Positions 41,437-54,943 are shown, numbered from the stretch's first letter. The stretch is DNA of 64,000 nucleotides from Liolophura sinensis (GCF_032854445.1 NC_088301.1:43209116-43273115), one strand, 5' to 3'. Notes: a model not told the origin generated them from the letters alone. Translations and numbers: made by a program.

Positions 41437-44400
41437 ATGGCAGAAGAAACTGTAATCGAACTCTTCAAAAGTGTAGGCCTCAGTGAGCAAAAGGCAAAAG
41501 AAACATTGAAGAATGAAAGCGTATCAGCTAACCTTAAGCAGGCAATTGAACAGGTAAAACTTAATTTATGCTTATAAACATATTTAAGTCAACATATACA
41601 GCTTTCAGTTTCACCGGCGAATGGCAACAACAACAACGAACCTGACGCAACTCTGAAAAATCAAAGTTTTCTCGTTAATCATAATGTAAGTTTAGATAGA
41701 TTTTGTTTGTTTCATAATTATCAGTACTAATTGTCTTCGTATATTCATAACTTTGAGCATTGATGTTCCTTGCAAGGACCAGGAGGTGAAAAATAACACA
41801 GTTAGGCCTAAATGGGCGAACTGCATATATTTGCCGATTTCTGAAGTTTAAATGACGGTACTACAGGACAATTAAACAGTCATATTTGAAGGTTATGCAC
41901 ATTCTGATTACTTTTCCAGTATTTTTATCTATTTTACCTAAAATCCATATTTATCATTTTTCCTGTCAAAATTTTATTCAAGGCCTATCTTGCCTTGTAA
42001 ATTCGATTTGTTTTCACGTCCAATGTTGTTGATTGGCTCAGAGCTGCTATGACATCACTTCAAAAACTATGAATTATTAGAATCCAGTGGATCAACCCCT
42101 ACTTGCCAATGTCATTGACTCCCTAGTTTCAGAATGTAACCCCCAATGTGTTGGATTGACATTAAGGAACATTTACCGCTGTTCACACTGGCATTAAGTC
42201 TTCCCTAGTATTAGGCCGCTGTCTCCAACAACTTAATAGGTAGAGCGTCTGCTTCTGGGGTGGCAGATCCAGGGTCAATCCATGATTGAGTCACGCCTAA
42301 AACCTTAAAAGAGTTAACTTCCTCGCTTGGCGTTCAGCATGAAGGGGATAGTGCAGCGACTGGTTGACCCATATCAGTATAATAATACTTGCCTTTGGTA
42401 AGGCGTCTCAGTGAAGCAGGGCTAGATCAAAGAGCGGTTAAAATCCACCCTGCGACAAGGATGCACATTACATGCGCTCTAAGGATTCCTTCATTGTCAT
42501 ATGACTGAGAAATTTTTAAGAAAGATGTTAAGCCCCAAGCACTCTCACTCACTCCCCAGTATTAACTGTGAACCATGTGATCTCTGTATTAAACTAACGT
42601 GATGTGAGACTTGCTGAACTAAAATGGTCCATTGCAGACCCTAAAAATGTACTTTTTATTGCCATAGACTAATTTTGATTAGGCCACCGTAAGATGAGGT
42701 TAGTTAATTATGCAACATGCGAACAGCGGTAAATGTTCTTTACCATCAATCTGACAAATTTGGGGCCGTTTCTCTCCAAACTCTTGCAGTTGTATTGCTT
42801 GTTTTCATTCCACAACTATTTCACTCACCACTACTGATTTCTTTAATTCAATTATATCAACAATCTTCCACGCGACAAAACGTTAACAACCTAAAACAAA
42901 ACAATGCATGGAAGATATATTTTTGGTACAGGAGTACAGTTTAAATGAAATAGGTAACTGTAGGTGTTGATCTCCATCAGCCAGTTCTTCCACCTGATAT
43001 TGAAAAGAAATGTTAAATCGCATGTCTATCCATTTTACGAACTACTTCTTGGCTTGTCACTCAAAACCTAGCATCTGGCAGCATTTTACAGTACCCACAG
43101 AAAAACTGAACTGTCAACATGCAAGTTAATTATACAACCTTCTTACCAGGATGAATGTACATGTTTTTTCTCCCATCCTCTCGTGGCAAATACATTTATT
43201 AAAACTAAATTTTTAAAAAATCAAGGAAAAGAAGAATAGGAAGTTTTCCATTAAATGCTTTGTGTGAAGTCAGAACTATGAACTAGTCATATTGGATCAT
43301 CTTTGAAAAATTCTACATGTGTAGTACAAGATATAATTTGTACAAAGTATTGACATGAGTCCCCTTTAGGGAAAGTACTGCATGCAGTAAGTTTTCTAGA
43401 ACTTCTTCCTATCCCATTGTGTATAACAGTGACACAATAAAATATGTTCATTTCCATGTGTTTGGGAATGTTTATTTCAGGCTCAGAAAAAGTACCAAAG
43501 ATGGTCTTGACAAAGACATGGGAAAGCTTTTATACCACATTGCTACAAAACTGAAAACTCAGATCAAACAGCACCAAGCCAAGTTAGTGGAATATGTTGC
43601 CACACGAAAGATTAAATCTGAGAACCAGCTTAATGGTAAAGAACCGTTTCCTTTGTTAATGATAATGTAATGTGGAATCAATTTATTTTGTGTTTTGTTC
43701 GTGTATAATTTAGAACAAGTATATTTACAAAGGGGAAAATTGTGGTAATAAATCTAAGTTATGAACAAGTGTGTTCAAACAGGCTATAAAATTGTGCCTA
43801 CTTAGTGAGTGTAATTATATATACGTGTACTTTCTGTTTTAGTGATTTGTGTCCTAACACTGACAATTCCTAAGTAGCACATTATAGTCCAGTTTTGTTT
43901 TTAGAAGACTCAATAAGTTCTTCAGTTTTGTGGTGTCTTTAAAGTAATTGCAATAAATTTCATAAATATGGCATAGCTATTGCCATTTGAGGATGGAATG
44001 TGGACTAAAAAGTAAAGGGCTTATGAGTATAAATCCAGTAGTTTTCAGTGGACTTCCTTGTAATTTAGTAGATATGTTGAGAAATATTCTAGTATTCACT
44101 GAATAATTTCAAAAATTCTTGCTGTTGAAAATGAAACCTGGAATTTGCAGCATTTTCTTAATATACATTAAGAGGAAATGATGGAAATAGACATTCACTG
44201 TTTTGCGTTGTGTGTGGCTTTGTTGTAAGCTGCCATGGATTACCTCTTGTCTAACCCCCTGGAACCTGTGGATGTCAAACAGCTGGAGTCTGCATGTGGA
44301 GTGGGTGTTTTCATAACACCTGACCAGATAGAAGCTGCAGTAAGTAGTCTTTCAGTTACATTTACACAGTCAATTAAATAAAGGTCAAATATCTGAATTT

Positions 44401-47400
44401 TTTTTTTCTTTTGTATCGTTTAGTGGTGATTTAAATATTGTGTGACATTACCTGTGTGGTTGCACATTTGTTAAACTAATATCTGATAAAAACAGTGAAC
44501 GTTTGAATATACTTCAGATTATTCATGAAACTAGTGTCATTTTATCAGAATATATTAAGATGTGCTTCATAATTAAGCATATGGGAAGAGTGCAAAATTA
44601 TTGACTATGCAATTTTGTAGTGATGCAAAAGTATTTGCAGAAAATCCGCTACTAATATCGAGCCTGACCAAAGAAGCTCAATGGTTTGTTACTAGCGAAC
44701 TACTAGCTCACCTCTTGCACACAAGAAGCTCACTAGTAGCAGGCTTTGTCATTTGGCTTCCCTCTATTGAATCTACGTCAGCTGAGTTACTGCAGTAGTT
44801 TATGCATGGTGATTACTGACCAGCAACTCAATAAAGGCAAACATCTAGCAGACGACTGGCACACGGGTGGTCTGCCTGCATGGCCTTTATGCCAGTTCTG
44901 AAGGTTGTGTCGTTTTGCACAGCTGACACTAGGACTATGTCGAGCTGCACTGAGTGATAGGGGTGCAGACAAAAGTCAGTCTAGTGATTCAATAAATTCT
45001 GTGCATAAACAATTCAGCTGTCAGATGCATATATGCCTTATTGCAAGTGACAAAACTTCATGAAATGATAACATCTTTACAAAAACAAATTGAATTAATT
45101 GTACATGTATGTGATTTGTTTTTTCAGGTTGAAGAAGTGATAGGAAAATACAAATCTGAATTGATAGAAAAACGTTACAAGTTCAACTCAGGAATTATTA
45201 TGAGTAAGTAATATCTGGATACTAATGGCTGTTTCATAATGCATTTGATAGTGTAATTTGATAACAAAGGTTGAATAATTGCATGTATATAAACTTTACA
45301 GGATAAGGTCATAGTGGCTGTCTACTTTATGTCTGTAGTGCGTTTGACATGCCAAATGGCTTGTTATCCACAGTGGACTACTGTATTAACCTCAGAAATT
45401 TACTGTACCAAGTTAATTCAAGCTGTAAGAAATCTTAACTTGAAAACATTTAAATATATTGTACATTATAGAAACATATGTTTTTTGTACTCTGCAGCTT
45501 TCTGTGAATAGTGCAGATTCCAAACTTTGTACATGTGTGTGTTAATTTTCATGGCAGGTGAAGCCAGAAATAAATTGAAATGGGCTGATGGAAAATCAAT
45601 CAAAAATGAAGTTGACATGCAAGTGAGTGGTATACGTACATACAGTCTGAATAGTTAGTTTTCTATTTTGGAATTGGATTGTATTGAAACAAACTGGAGA
45701 CTTTCCTCTGTAATAATACAGAAATAAGTACTAACAGTATATATCCTTTGCAGTTTTTATGATGTGAAAACAGGTTAAAAAATTTGCCTTCATAATATTG
45801 AAGTCAATTTAAGGCTCAGCTTCAAGACAAGTCTGATGCTTTGCAGTGTTGACATTCACAGTTTTTATATGCTGTGCTATTATATAACATACTATAATTT
45901 CCCATCGTTTCCCATGTATAGATTTAAGAGATTGGTCCATTGTGTCCTGTACCTGCCTATGGTGCCTTTCATCTAGCTCTGCTCCACTTCTAAATGCCAT
46001 TCAAATAACTCATGAATGTAGCATGGAATGTACTTTGATCAGTGAGTATTAAACTTTTCAACTTTAGGTTTTAGATTTGCTGGGTCCCAAAACTGAGGCT
46101 GATCTTAAGAAACCAGTGAAAGAAAGCAATAAGGTAACTAGAACAAGGCCATCTTTTAAACATTCTGTGTTGGGCATAGGCCTGCCCTGTCAGAAAAAAC
46201 AGTCTGTGGATAAGGATTTTTTTTTCAGTGCTGGCTAATGAAAAAGATAGCGATTTTAAAGGAACTACCATGGAGGGAATCAAAGTCTCAGTGTAATCTT
46301 TACATTAGAGTTTTTGTATTTTTAGTGATGGCCCAGTAAGTTACTATCACTTTATCTCTTGTATATACATGTATTGTAATGTATGATTCAGTTTTGAATT
46401 TCTCTGTGGTGGAGGGTGTTTCAGTATCTTGATTTTTGGTTTTTATTGTTTTATCTAATAATATCAGCTTACTTTTGTTTATAACATTCGCATTTGACTT
46501 CATGTGTTTTTCAGGTGGTCAAAGGTGCTAAGCCGTTGAATGAAAATGCAGCAAAGAAGGTGGACGGTGATATAGTTGGATTAGAAAACAGTAAGCACTG
46601 TGTTGCAAATCCAATCCTCATGTAAAATTGTCTTAGTTTTGTACTTTTTAACCAAACAGGTTGTCTCATCTCTGTAAATTGTGCATTTCAATGGTCTCTT
46701 GTAGTGTAGATCTTAAGTTTCTAATTTTCTACTTCTGTGTTGTAGAATTTACCCCATTTCATGCAAGATTCAGGAATTTCAGTAAATGACTGTGTTACAT
46801 AAATTTAAATTTAAATGTACAGTTATCTCCAAAGTTATCTGACAGAATTGTCATTGCGGCCTGTATCTATTTATAGTTATTGGTGCTGATGGAGAAGTGA
46901 AGAGTTTCATGGATTTGGTTGGAGATTCTGTGAAATTCCACAAGCCAGGTATTTTGAAATTTTTTGTTGCTAATTTATACATGTAAGATTCAAGTCTGAT
47001 GTCCTAGCATGGCACTGTACTGTGTATGTCAGTACAATAAAACTCAACCAAGAAAATATTGGATATTTACAGTAATTTATCATCACAGCTACTCTTGTTC
47101 TTCAACTCCCTACACAATCAATAATTTGTAACATTCTAAGAGAACCATGGGGTGGAGAGAAATAATTTGCACAGTTTTATGAAGCTTGCACCTTTTATGA
47201 CACGAACAAATCATTTTAACTTCACTTTCATAGTAATTGTAAAATTTAAGAGGTTGAAGATTTACCAGTGGCTGTATATTAGGGGAACTGGTCTACTGCC
47301 CAATCACAAGTCTTCCCCTGTAACAGTTTGTTAGACATTACTGGTGTACATTATAATTAGCAGAAATTTAAATTGCATTTTTGGTGTAGTTAAGCAGACA

Positions 47401-50400
47401 TCCGGAAAGACAGATCAGTGTTGTCTACATTGCTTATGCATTTATTGTGCCATTGATCACTTTTGCTCAGTTACAGTTTACAAGTACATTCCTTGAAAGT
47501 TTTGAAAGATATTTTGAATTAGATATCACGTTTCTTCAAGTTAGATATGTAGGTAGTGGATTTGGAGTTTTGTTGATTCTGCAGGTGAGAACTACAAAAC
47601 AGATGGCTATGTAATCACACCCAACACAATGGATGCCTTGAAGGCACATCTTAAGAGGACTGGAGGAAAGGTGGGTTGACATTGTAGTATGTTTTACTGT
47701 TTATTGGAAACAAGATGTTTCTTAATAGTGACCACTTCGATAGCCTAATGGGTGGAGCGTCCTCCTGGAAGTCGGGAGAGTGCAGGATTAAACCTGGGTT
47801 GGGTCAACCCGAAGACTTAAAAAATGGTACTTGATGCCGTCTTGCTCGACTTGATGCTGTCTTGCTCGACCGCTCAGCACTGAGAGGTTCGACTGGTTGG
47901 CCCGGTGTCTGTATAATGTGACTGTGTGGGGTGTCATGTCTGACGTCATCAACATGATACTTCAGTGGCCACATCACTTTGGCGGCATGGACTCACCCTG
48001 CCACAAGAAGCTGGGTGGTGTTAATATGTACACACACTTAATGACTCTTCGTCGTCTTGTGACTGAAAAATTGTTAAGTACGACATTAAACCCCAAACAA
48101 ATATATAATATACTTCCTCATAGCGAAAGGGACTTTGACAGGTGTTGGTATGTCTGTCAGCTAATATGGAGAGTAGTAAAGCTTTAATTCATCCTTGCAA
48201 AATGCTAACATTCATATATAATAGGGCAACTACAGAAAAGATTGATATAAGCTTTTATTCATCTTACCCTCAGATTATGACTGAATTACTGTAATTACTT
48301 TATTGAAAATATCCACTGTTGACTTTTCAGTTGGAGTGGTAGTTCATGAGCATTTTAATTACAATTTATATATGTATCGTATGGAAACTATGATAGAAAT
48401 TAAGTTGAAATTAAGTAAGGTTTACTCTAAATGTAGACATATAAAATGATGTCTCATTGTTGTCTAATTTTAACCAGTGAGAGTGTTTTTTCTGCCCTAG
48501 GTTATGACTAGGTTCCCACCAGAGCCTAATGGAATCCTCCACATTGGACATGCCAAGGCCATCAATTTCAATTTTTGGCTATGCAAAGGTAATTTGATCA
48601 TAAAATGTGAATTGAAATACTGTATAATGAAAAGAGAACTCCCAAATAACCTGAGACCATTGAAGAAGAAGAATTTCTGTGTAAATTATTTTGTCTTGTT
48701 ATTAAATTCCCTATGTTCATGAAAAGAAGCTGCTTCATGACCTGAAATGAACAAGACCAAATACTCCTTCATTACTTGAAATGAACAAAGCGAAATCTGC
48801 TTAATTATTTCAAATAAAAGAGTCACATCTGATTCAGTACTTGAAATAATCCCATTTTCATAATACATAAGTTAAGTTTCCAATGTATCAAGTAAAATAC
48901 AAGTACTTATATAAATGAAATGTATAAATCACAGATGTGCACTGTTCTGTTGGTTTCGTTTTCTTTCTATAGGCAAATGACGGAGGTGTTACCTGAGGTA
49001 TGACGACACAAATCCCGAGAAAGAGGAGGAGAAATTCTTCAGGGGAATTGCAGACATGGTCAGCTGGCTAGGTAGGCTATTCTTGCTAATCTGTTCAACA
49101 GAAAGAACTTCAGTCATTTGGTTAGGAAAGTTTTTTAACATGTATCTTCATACTCATAGCTGTCTTAATGTCTTCCTTTTTGTTTTATTTTATTGGTCCC
49201 TATATTATGCAAAGATCTTATATTTTGAAAGTCATTCATTGGGCCACCGATCAAATAAATAAATCATTCATTGGACCTTTTAACTTAAAAGACACTGTTT
49301 AGTTTATCTGTTCATTTGTATAGACAGAAAGAACTGTTTAGTGGATATGTGTAATAGAATCAGTGTTAAGGTAAATGTTTCAGTGCACCATGTATTGAGC
49401 TGAGGTTTAGTATTCATGTGTCTTGTACAAGGGAGATCTTAGGTGGCTGTGCTACCAGATCTCAGTTACACTTAGATAGCATGTATGCATGTTTTGAGGG
49501 CTGATTTCTTAAGTGTTATTGATTGGATTTCAAATCTACATCAACTTTTGACAAACTCTTCTGTGGCTCGGTATAGGGAAACTCCTAACAAATCAGGCAA
49601 CAGACCAAGCTGCTCAAAGGTTTTGTTTGATGTTCTCTACCAATTAATCTGAACACTGGTTAAGGAAAACAAAAGCACCAGTGTAATGTGGAACACGGCT
49701 TTTCAGGCTACAAACCTTGGAAGGTGACTCATGCATCTGACAACTTCGACAAGCTGTACGAGTGTGCTGTGGAACTGATCAGGCGAGGACATGCATACGT
49801 CTGTCACATGAAGGCAGAAGACCTAAAGGGGCACAACCCACCTGACTCACCATGGAGAAATCGACCTATAGAAGAGTCCCTCAGGCTATTTGAGGTATGG
49901 GTCATTTCCTGTCAGATAAGATACTCATTTTCGAGAAAAAAGTCGCTCACAATAAATTTTGATTCAGATATAAACTCTAAAGACAAAAAAGGAAGTGGAA
50001 CCTATGTGTGTTTATTTTAGACATTCATCCCTTTATTGAAATTCATGTCTTGAACCATTAATTTAGAAAACAGAAGAGTACTAACGCCAATTTCTCTGTA
50101 TTTGTGTTAGCAGTCTTCCACAAAAACTGTGTAAAGTCCTCTCCAGTTTTGTGTGTGAAATTGAGGAATTCAATTTTGGAAATAACTTGTTACAAGTTTG
50201 TCTGTGTATTGAAAAATGTTCAAGTAAAATTGAATTCAGTGGTAATAATTTTGTCTTCCTGAAAGTCACATTGGGATGCAACTTTATTACAATCAGGATA
50301 TGAAAAATGGAAAGTTTGATGAGGGAGAAGTGACCTTGAGAATGAAGACGACCTTGGAGGAGGGGAAGAAAGACCCTGTTGCTTACAGGATAAAGTTCAC

Positions 50401-53400
50401 CCCTCATCACAGATCAGGGGACAAATGGTAGGTTCTGGTCTTTTGCTCATTTATGAAGAATGTAAACTTGACTAAAATTTGTATCATGCCGTAGACATAA
50501 AATTTTGTTTGTAGAGCTTTCACTGGCAGGGAGCACTCTTGATTGCATTCACAAATGGAATTCATAAATATAGAGCCTGAAATGTTTTCAGCACTTTTGC
50601 CCCTCTCTTTGTTTGACAGGTGTATTTACCCTACTTATGACTTCACCCACTGCCTCTGTGACTCCATCGAGGACATAAGCCACTCACTTTGTACAAAAGA
50701 GTTTCAATCCAGGTAAGCATGCTCTTAAAATTTTGACAAAACTGATCTCCAAGTCTGTAAAAAGTTTGAGAAATTTAAGATTTGATAAACAGATTGCTTG
50801 GTTTGTTGCTGATAAAATTTCATGAAAGACAGATGGAATTTCTAGTCACAAATAGTTTTAATCAATGACTTGTGCTAAGTAAAAATGTTAAATTCTACCA
50901 TATTCTGTAAGTTTTCATGTCATCTTCCACTCAGGCCACTTCAGTTAATGGCCTGTCAGCTAAAAGACAGTCCACAGTTAAAGATTTGACTGACTGACTG
51001 ACTAGCCAGAAGATTGGGCAACTTATAGAGCTGGTCATAAAAAAGCCATAAAAAAAAAAAAAACAGGCCAATACTGATAATTTCAACCAATTGTGCTTTC
51101 ATTATGTTTCAGACGATCATCCTACTACTGGTTATGTAATGTATTGGATATGTACTGCCCTGTGCAGTGGGAGTATGGCAGGCTGAATCTTAACTACACG
51201 GTTGTCTCAAAACGAAAAATAGGCAAACTTATAGAAAAAGGATTTGTAAGGTATGTACGTTATAAGTATAGTCCCAGCATATTACATTCTTTCCTTTATA
51301 CATTTCTTTAATATTTTTTGACAGTATCAGTTTTTATGGCTCTTGCTGGCATATTCGTCTAAAGCACAGTTTTTGCTGCAGTCAGTCAACTTTTGACATG
51401 TATCATTTCAATACTAGAGGTTTGTCAGACACCTAAACCTTACTGCTTTCATGTGCTTGAAATAATTTGAAGTGCACAGCAAAAGCTCAATAAATAAATA
51501 AATAAAACTCTTTATACACCTGTTCAGGAATACAAATGTCGAGATAACCAATGAGTTTTAACAAGCATTTCATTAGATGCTTAAAAGATGTTCTCTCACA
51601 GCTTGGAGCAGAACTTTCTTTTACCTGTGTGTCATGAAAAGGCTGAACTTTGCATGTATTTGTTCTGCACAGAGATTGGGATGACCCTCGACTTTTCACC
51701 CTGACAGCTCTCAGACGCCGGGGATTTCCCCCAGAGGCTATTAACTTATTCTGTGCAAAGGTAGGTGGTGTAGTGTTGACTGACTGCTCTTCAGTGTTAA
51801 ACCTGAAGTTGTACCATGTTATCAGTACATAAAATGTAACATGTTNNNNNNNNNNNNNNNNNNNNNNNNNNNNNNNNNNNNNNNNNNNNNNNNNNNNNNN
51901 NNNNNNNNNNNNNNNNNNNNNNNNNNNNNNNNNNNNNNNNNNNNNNNNNNNNNNNNNNNNNNNNNNNNNNNNNNNNNNNNNNNNNNNNNNNNNNNNNNNN
52001 NNNNNNNNNNNNNNNNNNNNNNNNNNNNNNNNNNNNNNNNNNNNNATATTCTGCCTTGTTAAATAATAAGTGTGTATTTATTAACTTGGCTTGATGAGGA
52101 AGAAGTAGAGAATAGGTACAGCCACAAATAATTACACAGCTTTGTATCTGAAACTGGAAGCAAGGCCTTTTAAAGTGCTATATTTTTATTCATTTATTTA
52201 TTTATGTGACAATAGAGAAGGAAATGTGTGGACTCATGGGTTGGTTATAGATGTTACAACCTCCCCTTTCTACTCACTAACTCATGAAGAGTTATCCCCC
52301 TACTCTCATCCACACAGGACCATGCTGGTAATGTCACTGAGCTGATCACAACCTGTAAAAAAACTTCCGATAAAGAAAAGCCCAAAGGTTTCATCCACTG
52401 GGTGGCTAACCCTGTCACCTGTGAAGTCAGGCTCTATGAAAGACTGTAAGTATTCATTTATGAATGTACAGTAGGTTTCTCTTGGTCCTAACTTGCCCTG
52501 AAAGTAGCTGTTCCCAAGTTAATTTCAACTCATTAAGACTCAGCAAAAGCTGGAATTGTGGAAAGTGCCTGTCATGTATTCATAACAAGGGCCCATCATG
52601 TTAATGTCTCCGGTTAGATGAAGTGCTGTGGAGTGTAAAGATATCGTATCTGCCATTGATTAGTGTTCTTGTTTAATTTGTTTTAAATATGTTTTTTTTT
52701 TCTGTCATGGATATGGTCAGCCCTTTAGTTTGTTAATTGATGTAATGGAGGTAGACATTAATAGGACATTCCTTGTTGTATAATTACATCATATAGCAAT
52801 TTAATCATAGTTACATCACAAGGCAATTTATTTTGTTACCTCAAATACATCTGTAAGGAAAGTGAATAGCATGGAGGTAAGATTAATTTACACTTTGATG
52901 GGAACATTGTTATAAGTACGGTATCTTACAGAGCAGGCTTTAAAACAGATTAAAATGATAAACTGTGAAGCCACATGTTAAAATGTTGCTGTTTTTCGGG
53001 TCGTAGGTTTTATCACAAGCACCCAGAAGACCCAGAGGAGGTTCCTGGTGGATTCTTAACAGATGTTAATGTGGTAAGTTTGACTTTGCTTTAACTTTTC
53101 AGAAAAGCAACATATAAAAAGAAATAATTTTTGTCATCATTATGGAAAGAAACCGTCAGATTGGTTTCATAGTCTTTATTTTTATAACTATTCATCCATG
53201 AATATCCAACGTATCAGTTCTTTTTGCATGCCGTCCTGTGGTTCGTACTGTGGTTTAGCATTGTTCTTCCATCCATCTGACTGATTGTCCGTCAGTCCGT
53301 GTGTTCGTCCATGGTCTTTGTGGCATTGACCCCATGTCTACAGAACTGATTCACTTATTGTACAGAAGCCTTTCATTGAAAATCCATGCTCAACAGTGTA

Positions 53401-54943
53401 TATTTGAGGTTCCAAACTAGTAAATCTATTCGTGACAGTGTATTTTAGGGTTCCAAACTCTAGTAAATCCATCCCGTATAGGGTGGTTTGAGGCTGCAAA
53501 CTTGACAGGGTTTTTTGGGGTTCCAAACTCTAGTAAATCCATCTTTGGGGCTCCAAACTGTAGTAAGTCCATCTTTTACAGGTTATTTTGAGGTTTCAAA
53601 CTGTAATATATCCATCTTTGACAGGTTATTTTGAGGTTGCAAACTGTAGTAAATCCATACTTGACAGTGTATTTTGGGGTTTCAAACTGTAATAAATCCA
53701 TCCTTGACAGTGTGTTTTGGGGTTCCAAATTGTAGTAAATCCATCCTTGACAGTGTATTTTGGGGTTTCAAACTGTAATAAATCCATCCTTGACAAGGTA
53801 TTTTGAGATTCCAAACTGTAGTAAATCCATCCTTGACAGTGTATTTTGGGGTTTCAAACTGTAATAAATCCATCCTTGACAGTGTGTTTTGGGGTTCCAA
53901 ACTCTAGTAAATCCATCTTTGACAGTGTATTTTGAGGTTACAAACTCTAGTAAATCCATCTCTGACAGTGTATTTTAAGGTTCCAAACTGTAGTAAATCC
54001 ATCCTTGACAAGGTATATTGAGATTCCAAACTGTAGTAAATCCATCCTTGACAGTGTATTTTGAGATTCCAAACTGTAGTAAATCCATCCTTGACAGTGT
54101 ATTTTGAGATTCCAAACTGTAGTAAATCCATCCTTGACAAGGTATATTGAGATTCCAAACTGTAGTAAATCCATCCTTGACAGTGTATTTTGAGATTCCA
54201 AACTGTAGTAAATCCATCCTTGACAGTGTATTTTGGGGTTTCAAACTGTAATAAATCCATCCTTGACAGTGTGTTTTGGGGTTCCAAACTGTAGTAAATC
54301 CATCCTTGACAGTGTATTTTGGGGTTTCAAACTGTAATAAATCCATCCTTGACAGTGTGTTTTGGGGTTCCAAACTGTAGTAAATCCATCTTTGACAGTG
54401 TATTTTGAGGTTGCAAACTCTAGTAAATCCATCTCTGACAGTGTATTTTAAGGTTCCAAACTGTAGTAAATCCATCCTTGACAAGGTATATTGAGATTCC
54501 AAACTGTAGTAAATCCATCCTTGACAAGGTATATTGAGATTCCAAACTGTAGTAAATCCATCCTTGACAGTGTATTTTGAGATTCCAAACTGTAGTAAAT
54601 CCATCCTTGACAGTGTATTTTGGGGTTTCAAATTGTAGTAAATCCATCCTTGACAGTGTATATTGTGGCTCCAGACTGTGGTTAATTGTGTTATACATTG
54701 AAGAGCTTGATGATCATACAGTGAATAACCATATTACTGTTTTATGGCTTTCAGTGGTATTGGAGCAGCATAGCATAATCATAACATGACATTGACTGTG
54801 GTAAATTTGTGCTTCAGGACTCTTTGTCTGTGATACCTGGTGCCCTGGTAGACAAACACGTCCTGGGGACAAAGGTGTATGAGAAGTATCAGTTTGAAAG
54901 ACTTGGATTCTTCAGTGCTGATCCTGATACAACACATGAAAAG
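41437..54943 (+). CDS. QARS1: QARS1, cytoplasmic glutaminyl-tRNA synthetase, 19 exons visible, interrupted by assembly gap
   Basis: Class I synthetase that charges tRNA-Gln with glutamine in the cytosol. Exons: 41437-41553, 43481-43635, 44230-44339, 45128-45203, 45558-45622, 46068-46133, 46515-46590, 46877-46948, 47585-47670, 48501-48588, 48973-49071, 49707-49894, 50297-50427, 50620-50712, 51113-51250, 51673-51760, 52318-52445, 53007-53073 and 54818-54943. The first exons give the animal N-terminal appended domain ([39 protein letters not shown]). The catalytic core shows [20 protein letters not shown] with the HIGH motif, [29 protein letters not shown], and the KMSKS-equivalent VVSKRKI. The last exons belong to the anticodon-binding beta-barrels ([29 protein letters not shown]). 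The start ATG has A at -3 and G at +4. Exons 2, 10 and 11 carry single-base frame breaks. About 105-110 residues are missing at the N gap, and the last exon (about 15 residues) was not found. Confidence 0.97.
42214..42554 (+). mobile_element. tRNA-derived SINE with target-site duplication, QARS1 intron 1
   Basis: The tRNA-like head has an A box (TAGGTAGAGCG) and a B box (GGGTCAATCC). The body includes GCATGAAGGGGATAGTGCAG, and the 3' part reads CATATGACTGAGAAATTTT, then GTTAAGCCCCAAGC and (ACTC)n. Flanks CCCTAGTATTA (42203-42213) and CCCAGTATTA (42555-42564) form a target-site duplication differing by one base. The same family occurs at 47730. Confidence 0.8.
47730..48100 (+). mobile_element. 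tRNA-derived SINE, second copy of the same family, QARS1 intron 9
   Basis: The head CGATAGCCTAATGGGTGGAG carries an A box, and GCAGGATTAAACCTGGG a B box. The 3' part TGACTGAAAAATTGTTAAGT, then ACGACATTAAACCCCAAAC, matches the 42214 copy. An internal 20-bp duplication (TTGATGCCGTCTTGCTCGAC and a variant) lies at about 47832-47871. No clear target-site duplication was seen. Confidence 0.75.
51846..52045. other. Assembly gap, 200 N
   Basis: Exactly 200 undetermined bases lie in the QARS1 intron region after exon 51673-51760, so the length is probably a placeholder. The protein jumps from INLFCAK to [10 protein letters not shown] across it, so coding exons are missing. Confidence 0.98.
53384..54690. 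repeat. 43-bp minisatellite, about 30 units, QARS1 intron
   Basis: Units resemble GTAGTAAATCCATCCTTGAC followed by AGTGTATTTTGAGATTCCAA and ACT. Variants GGGGTTTC, GAGGTTGC and AAGGTTCC recur in the same order 473 bp apart (11 units), for example TCCATCTCTGAC at 53955 and 54428. This shows an internal block duplication. The array lies between exons 53007-53073 and 54818-54943. It is open in all antisense frames, which creates artefactual minus-strand frames with WIYYSL and GFTTVWN words. Confidence 0.95.

Noticed and set aside
42225..42300. Possible tRNA gene
   Set aside because: A and B box-like motifs are present, but the sequence continues into a repeated SINE body with a TSD; it is a SINE head, as is the one at 47730.
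51841..52062. Open frame across the N run
   Set aside because: It consists almost only of undetermined bases.
53626..54698. Series of antisense open frames up to 218 residues with GFTTVWN and WIYYSL repeats
   Set aside because: They are translations of the 43-bp minisatellite, cycling through the three frames; not a repeat protein.
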